A DNA stretch of 17,286 bases from an uncultured Ruminococcus sp. (GCA_902803035.1 CADCON010000156.1:1-17286), one strand, 5' to 3'. Shown: positions 1-8,375, counted from the first letter of the stretch. The notes: generated by a model from the letters alone, not told the origin. Numbers and translations are program-made.

Positions 1-57
1 ATATTGCGTTCCGTCTTCCCATGCTCTGGAATACTGCATTGCATTCTTGACGGTCTG
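1..57. repeat. 57-bp direct repeat, copy 2 (second of two in the surface gene)
   Basis: Positions 1-57 are identical to 706-762, an offset of 705 bp or exactly 235 codons, in the same frame. Both encode QTVKNAMQYSRAWEDGTQY (residues 1845-1863 here). Identity includes all synonymous positions, while the bases just before the repeat in reading order (after position 57) differ between copies. The repeat may continue beyond the left edge of the window. Confidence 0.9.
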
Positions 58-3000
58 ACCTTGTACTTCCTCAAGTTTCCTGACCCTGGTGGGATCATTT
101 TTATTATAGATATAAGGCTCGCTGAAATGATCGACAATGACCGACTTATCACCTAAAACGCGATTGTGGCCACCGGTTTCCGTGCCGGCAGCCGAACCTT
201 CCGGTGTGACGGTTGCCGAATAGAGGTCATATTTCCAGGACCAGTCGGTGCGCTCCCTGACCGTATAGGTCGAGCCGGGGTTGACCTGTAGAATGACGCT
301 CTTCTTTGTGATGTCATTGTCAAAATCGCTCTTGCTGAAGGAAATGACTTCCCGAATCGTTACAGAACCGGATGTACTGGTTTCCGTGATCTCAAAGAGG
401 AAGCTCTGCGCGGCCTTGGTCGCGTCCTCGTAGCCGTTGTAGTCATCGGTTGTGGAATTTCCTCCGCCAACCGTGCCGCCTCGTTCGAGCAGACCTGCCG
501 GATTGTCGGTATTGTTATCCCCATTGACGGTGCGGTAATATGCATAGTCCACTTGCTTGGTAATAATCAGATATTGTCCTTCCACGTCGTTGATGACGGT
601 GAGGTATTCATTCACGTAATCCACATCCGATTCAAAGACCAGTACACCGCTTTGCATATTGACACGTTGATTGGTGTACCAATCAGCCAGTACACCATCA
701 ACTTCATATTGCGTTCCGTCTTCCCATGCTCTGGAATACTGCATTGCATTCTTGACGGTCTGGGTTTCGACTGTACCGTTAGTCAGAATAGACTTGGCGG
801 GAATACGATCGACATTATAGACTTCGACGTCCTTGAGCAGGTAATCCGCGTCGCTGAAAATCACTTCTTCAACCGTGTACTTGGTGAAAACGGGAATGCC
901 CTTGATCATGACAGCATATGAATCAGAACGTGTTGAATCTTCTGTGCGTGCCTTTATTTCGGAGAACTTGATCTCAATCAGGTTTTCCTGCAGAGTTGCT
1001 CCGCTGCCGTTCGAGGTTACTTCTGTGCCGTCATCACTCGCATCAGGCGCCACAGGAATCGGAACACCGCCGTTACGAACGATTCCTGAAGCATAATACT
1101 TCCCGTTGTACACTACTGAGCCGGACGCCGAATCTCCGAAGACGTCGGAGAAGGTCACGCGGAAGTAGAAGGATGTGTCCTCGCCGCTGCCATTGTTATA
1201 CTTCGCATCCAGCAGCGCATAAGCCTGATCGGTGAGCTTTTTCTCCAGAAGAATGTCGCCTGTACGAACCGTATTGGTGTATTCGACGGTGAGGTGAATA
1301 CCGTCGTCCGCGGGCATATTGTTGTCGAGATTCTTCAAGGTGATGTACGGAGTCTCAACGTCTTCCATATTAGTGCCGCCCGCATCTATCGTGCCTTTGA
1401 CAACATTGGAGCCTACGCCTTCAAGCGAAGCGTTCGTCATGTCGTCGGTGACCGTGTAAGTGGTGGAGTAGCGCTGGTAGAACGGCATTCCGGTCGTTCC
1501 CGCTCTGTTATCGGAAATATATTCGGGGTTGCTGCCCATGTTTGCCGTTTGCGCCGCTTCCCTCTGTGCCTGCGTGAACCTGTAGGAGCTGCCGGTCTGG
1601 GCAATCTTGATGTCGGAACCGCGGTTGAACTGATAGGTGAATCTCGCGGACTGGCCGAACATCAGGTTGTAATTGCCGTTGCTGTCGGTGCGCTTGATGG
1701 CAAAGTCCTTCGATCCGTTGGTGACCTCGGTGAATTTCGGGTCGAAGAGCTTGAAGCCCGTGCCGCCGACCTCTGTGAAAGCACCGCCGGCACCGTTATT
1801 TGCGCCCACAAACTGACCGTTCGAGCCGCTTGTGCCGGATGCCGGAGCGGGTTCGCCGCCGTCCGGATTCTGCGCGGGTTCGCCGCCGTCAGTCGGATCG
1901 TCCGGTTCATCCGGCGTGGTGTCGGGCGTGGTGTCGGGCGTTTCGTCCGGGGTTTCGTCCTCGGGGACAGTCGCGCGGGGCGCAAGGCTGCGTCCGCGGG
2001 TCATTGCGGCGGCCGACTTCGCCTGCGCCGTGTAGGCGTAGTGCGTCGCATCGCCCGATTCTGTCAGCTCGGAAGACGAGTTGGACGTGAAGGTGTAATA
2101 AAGATTCTTGGTTACATTAGGCTGGTCGGCTGTCTGATTACTACCGCCATCTCGAATAATATATTTTTCGCCTGACGGGACGTGATAGTAAAATCCGTCC
2201 GAAATTGCCACCATATCCGGATTACTTGCCCAATCGGTATTGATAGGAGAAGACCAGATGTGAATTCTGTAGGTGCCGCTCCAACTGGAATTCTTATCGC
2301 AGACAACCGTATAAAGATTTACCGGATCAAGCTTGCCGTCGCTGTTGTTATCATAGCCTGAGAAGAAACAGGGCACTGTGTAGCCGCTGTTCATGGACGC
2401 CGCCCAGTTGACCTGCGTGCCGCTCATCGAGATGACGGTGTCTCCGCTGCTTTCAACGGTGCCGCCTCTGGATTTCGACCATGACGCCGGTATCTTGGCG
2501 TAATAGTAGCCTGTTACGTCGTCCGCTGTCAGCGAAACGGTTTCGCTGTTTGTTCCGTCGTAAGAATAGGTGACAGTGGGCGCACTGCTCGCGATGTAGA
2601 ACCACAGCACCTTGTGATCGCTGAAAGAGTAGGACGTGTCATCACAAATGTGCTTCTTGGTCTCTGTCGTAAAGTAGAAGCACGGCTCGTCGGGTACGCC
2701 GCCGACCGGATCAAGATCCGCCGCTTCCGCCGTCACGAATTTCTCGTCTTCGCCCACTGTGATGGAAATGTTGTTGGGCATATTCGAGGTGGTCGTTTCG
2801 TGGGTCGTTTCATTCGTATCGCTCTTTACGACATACTTGGGTACGGTGACTGCCCAATAGCTGCCGCCTTCGCTCTCGCCCGAGGGGAGGGCAGGCGTGC
2901 CGCTGGAGGTATATGCCGTCACGGTATAAGGCTGGGCGTTGCTCTGGCCGGACGCGAGCGGGTAATAATCGTTGGACGCGTGAACGGTCGGCTCACTCGC

Positions 3001-5589
3001 CGAATAAATATAGAAGGTCGCTGTCTCTGTGCTGTATTCGTAGCTTATCGTGTGGTTGCAGGCTTCCTCAAACGCAGATGATACGTCTCCGGGGCTCGTT
3101 GAACTCTTGGGCTGGAGATTCTTGTATGCCTCCACCGCCTCGAGATACGCCTGTCTCTTGGCGGGGTCTTCTGTATTCATGTTGGAACCCCACCATGTTT
3201 TAAGCGAAGAGTAAAGATTATAGTAATCCGTGATCCATGTATCCAGTCCTTCGTAACTGGGCTTGGGCGCGGAACCGACATTGTTTTCGTCGTAACGGCT
3301 TATCTCGGAATACTCCGAATAGAGGTTCCAGACATAATAGCCATCCTTGTCGTACAGCTTAAAGCTGTTTCCGGAACGCTCGAGATAATCGGAATCATGG
3401 ATGTTATCATTGACACCTGCCGTCCGGCCGTTTCCGTACACCTGCGAGGGAAGATTCCCTCCCGGATGCTGTACCTGTTCATAACTGCCGGTATCATTCG
3501 TCCAGATTCTTACCTGCGCCCAAAGCGAATAACCGCCGTCTTTCTTCGATTTGGCGTTCTTGGTCAGGTTGACGAATCTGCCCAGTCTGGAACCGTTACC
3601 ATAGTCGTTCCACTCTCTGCCCTTTCCCTTATAGTCGGGACCGTAAACCTCAATCATATTATCGTCGGACGGGGCGGCTTTGATGTCGAGCGGACCTTTA
3701 TTGCCGGATCCGGCGGGATTGTTGGCGTTGACATAGAGCAATATGGGAGGAGGAGGAGGTTCAAGCGGGGAAACCGGCATCTTTTTCCACACGGCGTAGT
3801 ACTGCCTGTTTTCGTTGATCGGGCCTTGTTTACCCTTCACGCCGGTGCGGGTGTCATTCTCCGGTGTGGCAGTGGGTGGAGTTGTGCTCCAGCCGTCAAT
3901 GTAATACCCCGGGTAATTCGCCGCGTAACCCTTCGGCAGCACCACATAGTCGCCCGCCTTCACCGTCTTGGAACCGACGCTGCCGTGCGAGACCATCGCA
4001 ACGCCGTCATAGCTGCTGGTGTTGAAGCTGACGGTATATTCACTCGCCGGAGAAGGCGTAATGGATTCTTCGGTTTTACCCGCCTCCGGACTGACGACGT
4101 TGGAGGTGCCGGAATTGGACGCCATGATGTATTCCACGGCTTCCTTCGCCACGGCCGCGTCCGTCAGATCCTTCAGCGCGGGATTGACGTTTTCCGTGTT
4201 GACCGTGTTCTTGACAGTGAGCATATCGCTGATCTGGAAGTTGAAGGTAATACGGCAGTTGGATTCCAGCGAACCGCGCTCGATGTAGTAAACGGTAAGA
4301 GTATGCTCTTTGCTGGAGTCGTCGTAGAGTCCGAGACTGTTAAATTTGGTCAGCAGTTCATCGGTAGCGGTCTGACGCGAACCGGCTGTTCCTGTGGAAC
4401 CGGTGTGATTATAATAGCTGCCCGTTCCATAATAGGAAGAGGACGTACCAGTCTTGACCACATCGGTCTTTGCGTAGGGTTTGTAGGTAGTTCCGTTGAC
4501 GGTCTTATTGGCAAAATTGATTTCACCGCTGACTGCTCCGTGAGCGCCGCCCACGTCCAGAATCAGCTCGCCGTCGATGAAGACCCATACGTCGTCGTCG
4601 CCGCTGAAGGTAAATTTGATCTGCTCGCCCGGTTTCGCTTTGCCGTTTGAGTCGGTCTGAACCGTACCGTCATCATTGCGCAGAACGGTATAGCCGTCGC
4701 TGGACATGGTGAAGGGAATCGTGAACTTCGCGCCGAAGCCGAAATTCCCGCCGCCGAGCGGGAAGAATCCCTTGCCGCCCAGAAGGTCGGTAGCCTGATA
4801 GGCTGTTTCCTTTTTGCTGTCGTATCTGAAATAGCCTTTATCATCGCCTGATGTAATCTTTTTGAAGCGGAACTCACGCACGCCCACATAATTACCCAGC
4901 GAATTGCGGCTGTGAGTCGACGGAACGGAGCCGGAGGACAGCACAGAGGACAGCGGGGCGGTGATGAATTCCTTATCAAAGTAGGGCAGAATGACCTTGC
5001 CGTTGCCCTGCGTGATGTCGCCGCCGGTCAGCTGCCCGTCCACAAGTCCGAGAGCCGCGGCCGATGTGCCGGAATTGGCTTCGGAGTTGACCGTCATACT
5101 ATATTTGTAGGCACTGGAGTTCTGGAGCATCTGGTTGCCCATGCCCGCGCGCTGCCCCGGGTACTGCAAACCGAGGTACAGGGGATAATAATCCAGACTT
5201 CCCCATGTACCCGCGTCGGCGGTATAGCCCGACTCGTAAAGGGCGGTATTGAACAATGAATTGCGGTTGACGCCGTCGTACGCATTATTGTCGCTGCCGC
5301 CGTTTTTGATCTCGTTGTCGGTGTAGTAATCGAAAAGCTCGATCTTCGCCTTGTAATAGACATTGCCGCCTTCCGTCACCGTGTTGGAGGCGTACGCCTT
5401 CAGCAGGTCGACGATCGACGAGATGTTCGCGCCCAGCATCGAAAAAGCCATGACGAACGCCAGTGAAACGGCGATCACCTTGGTTGCCCCTCTATGCCGC
5501 TTTTCGAACTGCCGGAGCCGCGGCGACCTCGGCTTGATCCGCGTCGTTCCTCCGGAACGTCCATTGCTTGCATACCTTTTGTCATTCAT
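1..5589 (-). CDS. Giant fibro-slime / Cna-B-type surface protein, C-terminus outside window
   Basis: One uninterrupted minus-strand frame of 1863 codons runs off the left edge. The ATG at 5589 is preceded by AAGGAGG (5607-5601) with an 11-nt spacer. Residues 1-35 are basic, followed by a hydrophobic segment at about 36-60 ending in LLKAYAS, which reads as a Sec signal peptide. A fibro-slime domain (about 270-455) carries GDDDVWVFIDGELILDVGG (330-348), followed by AHG and an INF motif, which is the hallmark of the family. A Listeria-Bacteroides/InlB B-type repeat spans about 518-603 (ending YYAVWKK), then a short polyproline run. Residues 1208-1250 are an acidic Pro/Thr/Asp/Glu linker with PDTTPDTTPDE and two DGGEPA units. 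Two Cna-B-like beta modules follow, starting near 1441 (TGDILLEKKLTD) and 1671 (YLIITKQVDYAY). Inferred role: cell-surface adhesin or matrix protein. A sortase signal or wall anchor would lie beyond the window. It has its own promoter and is separated from hisE by a terminator. Confidence 0.9.
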   Translation of the reverse strand, partial: MNDKRYASNGRSGGTTRIKPRSPRLRQFEKRHRGATKVIAVSLAFVMAFSMLGANISSIVDLLKAYASNTVTEGGNVYYKAKIELFDYYTDNEIKNGGSDNNAYDGVNRNSLFNTALYESGYTADAGTWGSLDYYPLYLGLQYPGQRAGMGNQMLQNSSAYKYSMTVNSEANSGTSAAALGLVDGQLTGGDITQGNGKVILPYFDKEFITAPLSSVLSSGSVPSTHSRNSLGNYVGVREFRFKKITSGDDKGYFRYDSKKETAYQATDLLGGKGFFPLGGGNFGFGAKFTIPFTMSSDGYTVLRNDDGTVQTDSNGKAKPGEQIKFTFSGDDDVWVFIDGELILDVGGAHGAVSGEINFANKTVNGTTYKPYAKTDVVKTGTSSSYYGTGSYYNHTGSTGTAGSRQTATDELLTKFNSLGLYDDSSKEHTLTVYYIERGSLESNCRITFNFQISDMLTVKNTVNTENVNPALKDLTDAAVAKEAVEYIMASNSGTSNVVSPEAGKTEESITPSPASEYTVSFNTSSYDGVAMVSHGSVGSKTVKAGDYVVLPKGYAANYPGYYIDGWSTTPPTATPENDTRTGVKGKQGPINENRQYYAVWKKMPVSPLEPPPPPILLYVNANNPAGSGNKGPLDIKAAPSDDNMIEVYGPDYKGKGREWNDYGNGSRLGRFVNLTKNAKSKKDGGYSLWAQVRIWTNDTGSYEQVQHPGGNLPSQVYGNGRTAGVNDNIHDSDYLERSGNSFKLYDKDGYYVWNLYSEYSEISRYDENNVGSAPKPSYEGLDTWITDYYNLYSSLKTWWGSNMNTEDPAKRQAYLEAVEAYKNLQPKSSTSPGDVSSAFEEACNHTISYEYSTETATFYIYSASEPTVHASNDYYPLASGQSNAQPYTVTAYTSSGTPALPSGESEGGSYWAVTVPKYVVKSDTNETTHETTTSNMPNNISITVGEDEKFVTAEAADLDPVGGVPDEPCFYFTTETKKHICDDTSYSFSDHKVLWFYIASSAPTVTYSYDGTNSETVSLTADDVTGYYYAKIPASWSKSRGGTVESSGDTVISMSGTQVNWAASMNSGYTVPCFFSGYDNNSDGKLDPVNLYTVVCDKNSSWSGTYRIHIWSSPINTDWASNPDMVAISDGFYYHVPSGEKYIIRDGGSNQTADQPNVTKNLYYTFTSNSSSELTESGDATHYAYTAQAKSAAAMTRGRSLAPRATVPEDETPDETPDTTPDTTPDEPDDPTDGGEPAQNPDGGEPAPASGTSGSNGQFVGANNGAGGAFTEVGGTGFKLFDPKFTEVTNGSKDFAIKRTDSNGNYNLMFGQSARFTYQFNRGSDIKIAQTGSSYRFTQAQREAAQTANMGSNPEYISDNRAGTTGMPFYQRYSTTYTVTDDMTNASLEGVGSNVVKGTIDAGGTNMEDVETPYITLKNLDNNMPADDGIHLTVEYTNTVRTGDILLEKKLTDQAYALLDAKYNNGSGEDTSFYFRVTFSDVFGDSASGSVVYNGKYYASGIVRNGGVPIPVAPDASDDGTEVTSNGSGATLQENLIEIKFSEIKARTEDSTRSDSYAVMIKGIPVFTKYTVEEVIFSDADYLLKDVEVYNVDRIPAKSILTNGTVETQTVKNAMQYSRAWEDGTQYEVDGVLADWYTNQRVNMQSGVLVFESDVDYVNEYLTVINDVEGQYLIITKQVDYAYYRTVNGDNNTDNPAGLLERGGTVGGGNSTTDDYNGYEDATKAAQSFLFEITETSTSGSVTIREVISFSKSDFDNDITKKSVILQVNPGSTYTVRERTDWSWKYDLYSATVTPEGSAAGTETGGHNRVLGDKSVIVDHFSEPYIYNKNDPTRVRKLEEVQGQTVKNAMQYSRAWEDGTQY
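706..762. repeat. 57-bp direct repeat, copy 1 (first of two in the surface gene)
   Basis: This is the upstream copy in reading direction (residues 1610-1628), identical base for base to positions 1-57. In this copy the text continues with EVDGVLADWYTN and leads into the next Cna-B-like module. Confidence 0.9.
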
Positions 5590-5600
5590 ACCAAACGCAG

Positions 5601-5627
5601 CCTCCTTCTTTTGTATGGAATACAAAA
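5601..5627 (-). promoter_or_regulatory. Inverted repeat next to the surface-gene ribosome-binding site
   Basis: On the plus strand 5609-5616 reads TTTTGTAT and 5620-5627 reads ATACAAAA, an 8-bp perfect inverted repeat with a 3-nt centre. On the transcript it ends one base before the AAGGAGG Shine-Dalgarno (5607-5601). It could be an RNA hairpin that limits ribosome access or a DNA operator downstream of the start site. The sequence does not tell which. Confidence 0.5.
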
Positions 5628-5670
5628 TCTTCACAGGATTTGAACAGAATGATCCTATTTACTTACAATA

Positions 5671-5699
5671 ATTATATCACCCTTCACCAAATAGTTCAA
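5671..5699 (-). promoter_or_regulatory. Sigma-A promoter of the surface-protein gene
   Basis: Reading the minus strand, -35 is TTGAAC (5699-5694) and -10 is TATAAT (5676-5671) with a 17-nt spacer. This gives a predicted start near 5664 and a leader of about 75 nt. A small palindrome, TTACA-4nt-TGTAA (5708-5721), lies 8 bp upstream of the -35 and could be an operator. Confidence 0.8.
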
Positions 5700-5990
5700 C
5701 TTGTATTTTACAGAAGTGTAATCTTTGTCAATACAGTCTATTTACGGTGAATTGTATTGGATATTATGCACAAATCAATTATGCATTCATTGTTCACGAA
5801 AACCTGTAAAGGGTATTTGCTTTTATTGCCTCAAATAATGCAAGAAACGTATTTCAGGATTATTACAAGACACCCGTGCATTCCTCTCCAAAGGCCGAAA
5901 AACGGAGAAACCCCGAATGCCACGCTGTTCACGGAACCATCACGCATGACACACAGTTGATGTCAAATTCTATTGGCAAAATTGACATAC
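5700..5990. other. AT-rich intergenic region, no gene seen
   Basis: This stretch lies between the surface-gene promoter and the his-operon terminator and is clearly more AT-rich than its neighbours. A 67-codon plus-strand frame (5757-5960) has no convincing family and low-complexity content, so I do not call it. It holds several inverted repeats: TTACA/TGTAA (5708-5721), CAATACA/TGTATTG (5729-5735 and 5753-5759) and ATGTCAA/TTGACAT (5960-5966 and 5982-5988). A second, poorer minus-strand promoter is possible: TTGACA (5731-5726), 15 nt, TAAAAT (5710-5705). Confidence 0.5.
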
Positions 5991-6032
5991 AAAAAGCTCC
6001 GTGAGCGGCTGTCTGAAACAGTCACACACGGA
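5991..6032 (-). terminator. Rho-independent terminator after hisE
   Basis: On the minus strand TCCGTG (6032-6027) pairs with CACGGA (6003-5998). A nested CTGT/ACAG stem lies inside, and the hairpin is followed after GC by TTTTT (5995-5991). It lies about 30 bp past the hisE stop and fits the end of the his transcript. Confidence 0.75.
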
Positions 6033-6063
6033 ACCGGTGTTGATGAAGGCTGATTTTTTGTTT

Positions 6064-6402
6064 TTATGTGTTCTTGTCCACCTGCTTGAAGGTCTTGAGA
6101 TTGCCGGTTTTTCCGCTGCGTTTGTCCAGCTCGGCGTAAACGTCCTCCAGCGGAATGCCGCGCTTGACCATCAGTACCATCAGGTGATAGAGCAGGTCGC
6201 TGATCTCGCCCACAAGGTCGCTGTCGCTGTCGTTCTTGGCGGCGATGATGGTTTCGGCGCATTCCTCCCCCACCTTCTTGAGAATTTTGTCCAGTCCCGT
6301 GTCCAGCAGGTAGCAGGTGTAGGACTTCTCCTGCGGATTGTCGCGGCGCTCGATGACCGTGTCATAAAGCGATTGCAATACGTCGTAATTTTCGTTCGGC
6401 AT
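6064..6402 (-). CDS. hisE: Phosphoribosyl-ATP pyrophosphohydrolase
   Basis: This 112-residue protein is a stand-alone HisE, which hydrolyses phosphoribosyl-ATP to phosphoribosyl-AMP and pyrophosphate (step 2 of histidine synthesis, cytoplasmic). The MazG-like all-helical signature is intact: KVGEECAETIIAAKN at 43-57 and GEISDLLYHLMVLM at 65-78, supplying the acidic metal-binding residues. Length is normal for the family. An AAGGAG site (6419-6414) lies 11 nt before the ATG. The gene starts 45 bp after hisA-hisI and is the last gene before the terminator. In many bacteria HisE is fused to HisI. Here HisI is fused to HisA instead, leaving HisE free. Confidence 0.95.
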   Translation of the reverse strand: MPNENYDVLQSLYDTVIERRDNPQEKSYTCYLLDTGLDKILKKVGEECAETIIAAKNDSDSDLVGEISDLLYHLMVLMVKRGIPLEDVYAELDKRSGKTGNLKTFKQVDKNT

Positions 6403-6447
6403 TTTGAGTTGACTCCTTTTTGATTGATGATGACGCGCCCGGATTCT

Positions 6448-7503
6448 TCATTCCTTCTCCCTGAATTTCCGGAACGCGATGGGCTGGAAGAAGCAGGAAT
6501 GATTCCCTGTGTGGCACGCCGCGCCCGTCTGTTCCACGCGGATCAGAAGCGTGTCGTCGTCGCAGTCGCCGCTGACCGAGAGGATCTTCTGGTAGTGTCC
6601 CGACGTCGCGCCCTTATTCCAAAGCTCGTTCCTCGAACGGCTCCAGAACCACGTCCGTCCGGTTTCCAGCGTCAGCCGGAGCGATTCCTCGTTCATGTAG
6701 GCGAGCATCAGCACCTCCCCCGTCGACGCCTCCTGGATGATCGCCGGAAGCAGCGCGGATTTGGCAAAATAGCGTGACAAGTCTCTTGGCTTGCCGCCCT
6801 CCGCTATCGCCTGCGCCAGATCGAGGTCGCCCGTGTAGAGTGCCTTGCCCGCAATCGCGCCGTACAACCCCGCGTCCCGCAGGGCGATGATGTCTTCAAT
6901 GCCCGAAACGCCGCCGCTTGCCACGATATCGCAGGACACCGCGCCGCTCAGCTCCGCGAGCTGCGAAAGATTGGGGCCGGTGAGCGTTCCGTCGCGGGAA
7001 ATGTCTGTGAAGATAATGGTCTTTACGCCGATTTTCTCCATTTCCGCCGCCAGATCGGTGAAATACACGTCTGACGTGTCGAGCCAGCCCTCCGCCGCCA
7101 CCATTCCGTCGCGCGCGTCAATGCCGATGGCGATTCTGTCGCCGTATTCCGCGACGGCTTCGCGGGCGAAGGCGGGATTCCTGACGGCTGCCGAGCCGAG
7201 AATGACCCGCGAAATGCCGTGCGTAAGGTAGAATTCCACCGCCTCCATGCTGCGGATGCCGCCGCCGACCTCCACCTTCAGACCGGTTTCGCGGGCGACA
7301 GTGAGAAAGATCTCCTTGTTGACGAGGGCGGCGTCCTTCGCCCCGTCGAGATCGACCATGTGAATCCACTCCGCGCCCGCCGCTTCAAAGGCGCGCGCCG
7401 TTGCCAGCGGATCCTCGGCGACCTTATGGGCGGTGGCGTATTCTCCCTTGACCAGCCGCACGCAGCAGCCGTCCTTGATGTCGATTGCGGGAAATATGAT
7501 CAT
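6448..7503 (-). CDS. hisA-hisI: HisA-HisI fusion: ProFAR isomerase + phosphoribosyl-AMP cyclohydrolase
   Basis: A single 351-codon frame joins two enzymes. Residues 1-237 are HisA, a TIM-barrel isomerase (step 4), with the catalytic pair Asp8 (PAIDIKDG) and Asp129 (IGIDARDG) and phosphate-binding loops VGGGIRS and ASGGVSGIED. Residues about 238-351 are HisI (step 3), with WFWSRSRNELWNKGATSGH, the metal motif DCDDD (313-317) and cysteines 314, 330 and 337, whose spacing of 16 and 7 matches the zinc ligands of known HisI. Both halves look full length and active, with almost no linker (AEGG-KPRDL). The ATG has AAAGGAG about 13 nt upstream, overlapping the stop of the preceding ATPase gene. In the common order hisF sits between hisA and hisI, so the fusion fits loss of hisF, though that history is inference. 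Confidence 0.93.
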   Translation of the reverse strand: MIIFPAIDIKDGCCVRLVKGEYATAHKVAEDPLATARAFEAAGAEWIHMVDLDGAKDAALVNKEIFLTVARETGLKVEVGGGIRSMEAVEFYLTHGISRVILGSAAVRNPAFAREAVAEYGDRIAIGIDARDGMVAAEGWLDTSDVYFTDLAAEMEKIGVKTIIFTDISRDGTLTGPNLSQLAELSGAVSCDIVASGGVSGIEDIIALRDAGLYGAIAGKALYTGDLDLAQAIAEGGKPRDLSRYFAKSALLPAIIQEASTGEVLMLAYMNEESLRLTLETGRTWFWSRSRNELWNKGATSGHYQKILSVSGDCDDDTLLIRVEQTGAACHTGNHSCFFQPIAFRKFREKE

Positions 7504-7521
7504 GGTTGTTTGTTCGCTCCT

Positions 7522-8094
7522 TTATGGTTGTTCCATGCCGACTAACGCACGGATTTTTTCTTCGCTCCAGAATTCGTTTTCCCAGAAGAAATACTCCGTC
7601 TTTCGCTTTTTGAAGATTCTGAAGGGCGTTATGGAATTGTCGTACATATGCAGAATATCGCTGACCTTGACAATTTCTGGTATCAATGCAAGACAGCGCG
7701 CGTACCGTGCGCGGATTTTATCCTCCGGCACATCATGCCCTCCGTTTGCCGCGCGGGATTTAACGCGATAGATATTAATCGTTGGATTCGCCGTCAGAAC
7801 ATATATGCATCGGATAAAATATCCTTCCGATTTTGCCCTTTGAAGGAGGTTGAGATTTCTGTCTGTGGATAATACCGTTTCAAATGTAAAGCTGTGCCTG
7901 AGCGAAACCGCAGACTCTCTCAATTTTTCCGCCATAATGGCGGCTTCAAGGTCAGTACAGTGATTGCTTCGCTTGATTTCGTCAGCGTTGATGTAAGGCT
8001 CGATGACCTTTGCCAGCTTGGTGATGGTTGATTTGCCGCTCCCGTTTGGACCTGCAAATACAATGATCTCCGGCTTTTTTTCTTCCTCAGTCAC
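7522..8094 (-). CDS. Zeta-toxin-like P-loop ATPase/kinase
   Basis: This 190-residue protein has a Walker A motif GPNGSGKST (about residues 15-23), then YINADEIKR, FTFETVLS and RVKSRAANGGHDVPEDKIRARY. That order is typical of the predicted ABC-type ATPase/zeta-toxin family (COG4185). Zeta toxins phosphorylate UDP-N-acetylglucosamine and block wall synthesis, but activity of this branch is not established. An upstream ATG at 8160 exists, but GTG 8094 is preferred: GAAGG lies 7 nt before it, and it overlaps the stop of the preceding small gene by 8 nt, as expected for a coupled pair. By eye it is more AT-rich than the flanking his genes, which suggests acquisition. It occupies the usual hisH position. 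Confidence 0.8.
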   Translation of the reverse strand: MTEEEKKPEIIVFAGPNGSGKSTITKLAKVIEPYINADEIKRSNHCTDLEAAIMAEKLRESAVSLRHSFTFETVLSTDRNLNLLQRAKSEGYFIRCIYVLTANPTINIYRVKSRAANGGHDVPEDKIRARYARCLALIPEIVKVSDILHMYDNSITPFRIFKKRKTEYFFWENEFWSEEKIRALVGMEQP

Positions 8095-8311
8095 TATACA
8101 CCCTTCTTCCGTCGGGATATTCAAGATAAGCCCTGCGGCTTTTGGCATCGTATCCGGCAATGGGAACCCCCTTGATTCTCTTTATCTCGTTTTCAATGCG
8201 TACCGCCTCAATAAACCGACGTGTCATTTCGTCATCCGTCATTCCGCAGGTAATATCCGGGTCATTTTCTTTCCCGTGGAATGTGGTTTCTGTGTTGCGA
8301 TTCTCTTCCAT
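8087..8311 (-). CDS. Small antitoxin-like partner of the zeta-like ATPase
   Basis: This 74-residue protein has an acidic N-terminal half, a helix-rich middle (MTRRFIEAVRIENEIKRIKG) and a C-terminal segment VPIAGYDAKSRRAYLEYPDG that looks like a short beta hairpin. AGGAGG lies 5 nt before the ATG. It overlaps the GTG start of the next gene by 8 nt. Small proteins of this kind commonly precede COG4185 ATPases, so an antitoxin or regulatory role is inferred from position. I do not recognise a named family with certainty. Confidence 0.7.
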   Translation of the reverse strand: MEENRNTETTFHGKENDPDITCGMTDDEMTRRFIEAVRIENEIKRIKGVPIAGYDAKSRRAYLEYPDGRRVYSD

Positions 8312-8375
8312 GTTGTCCTCCTGTTTTCCCTGACATTCCGTGTACGTCCTCGCCGCTGACGTGCCGCGCAGACTC

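Noticed and set aside
3397..4650. 417-codon plus-strand frame opposite the surface gene
   Set aside because: The minus strand is continuously open with fibro-slime and InlB-type motifs there. The plus-strand product is unstructured shadow sequence.
5757..5960. 67-codon plus-strand frame in the AT-rich gap
   Set aside because: It has no convincing ribosome site or family match and lies in a region rich in inverted repeats and regulatory signals.
8095..8160. N-terminal extension of the zeta-like ATPase from an ATG at 8160
   Set aside because: The GTG at 8094 has the better ribosome site and a normal coupled overlap. The extra 22 residues only read the 3' part of the small upstream gene in another frame.
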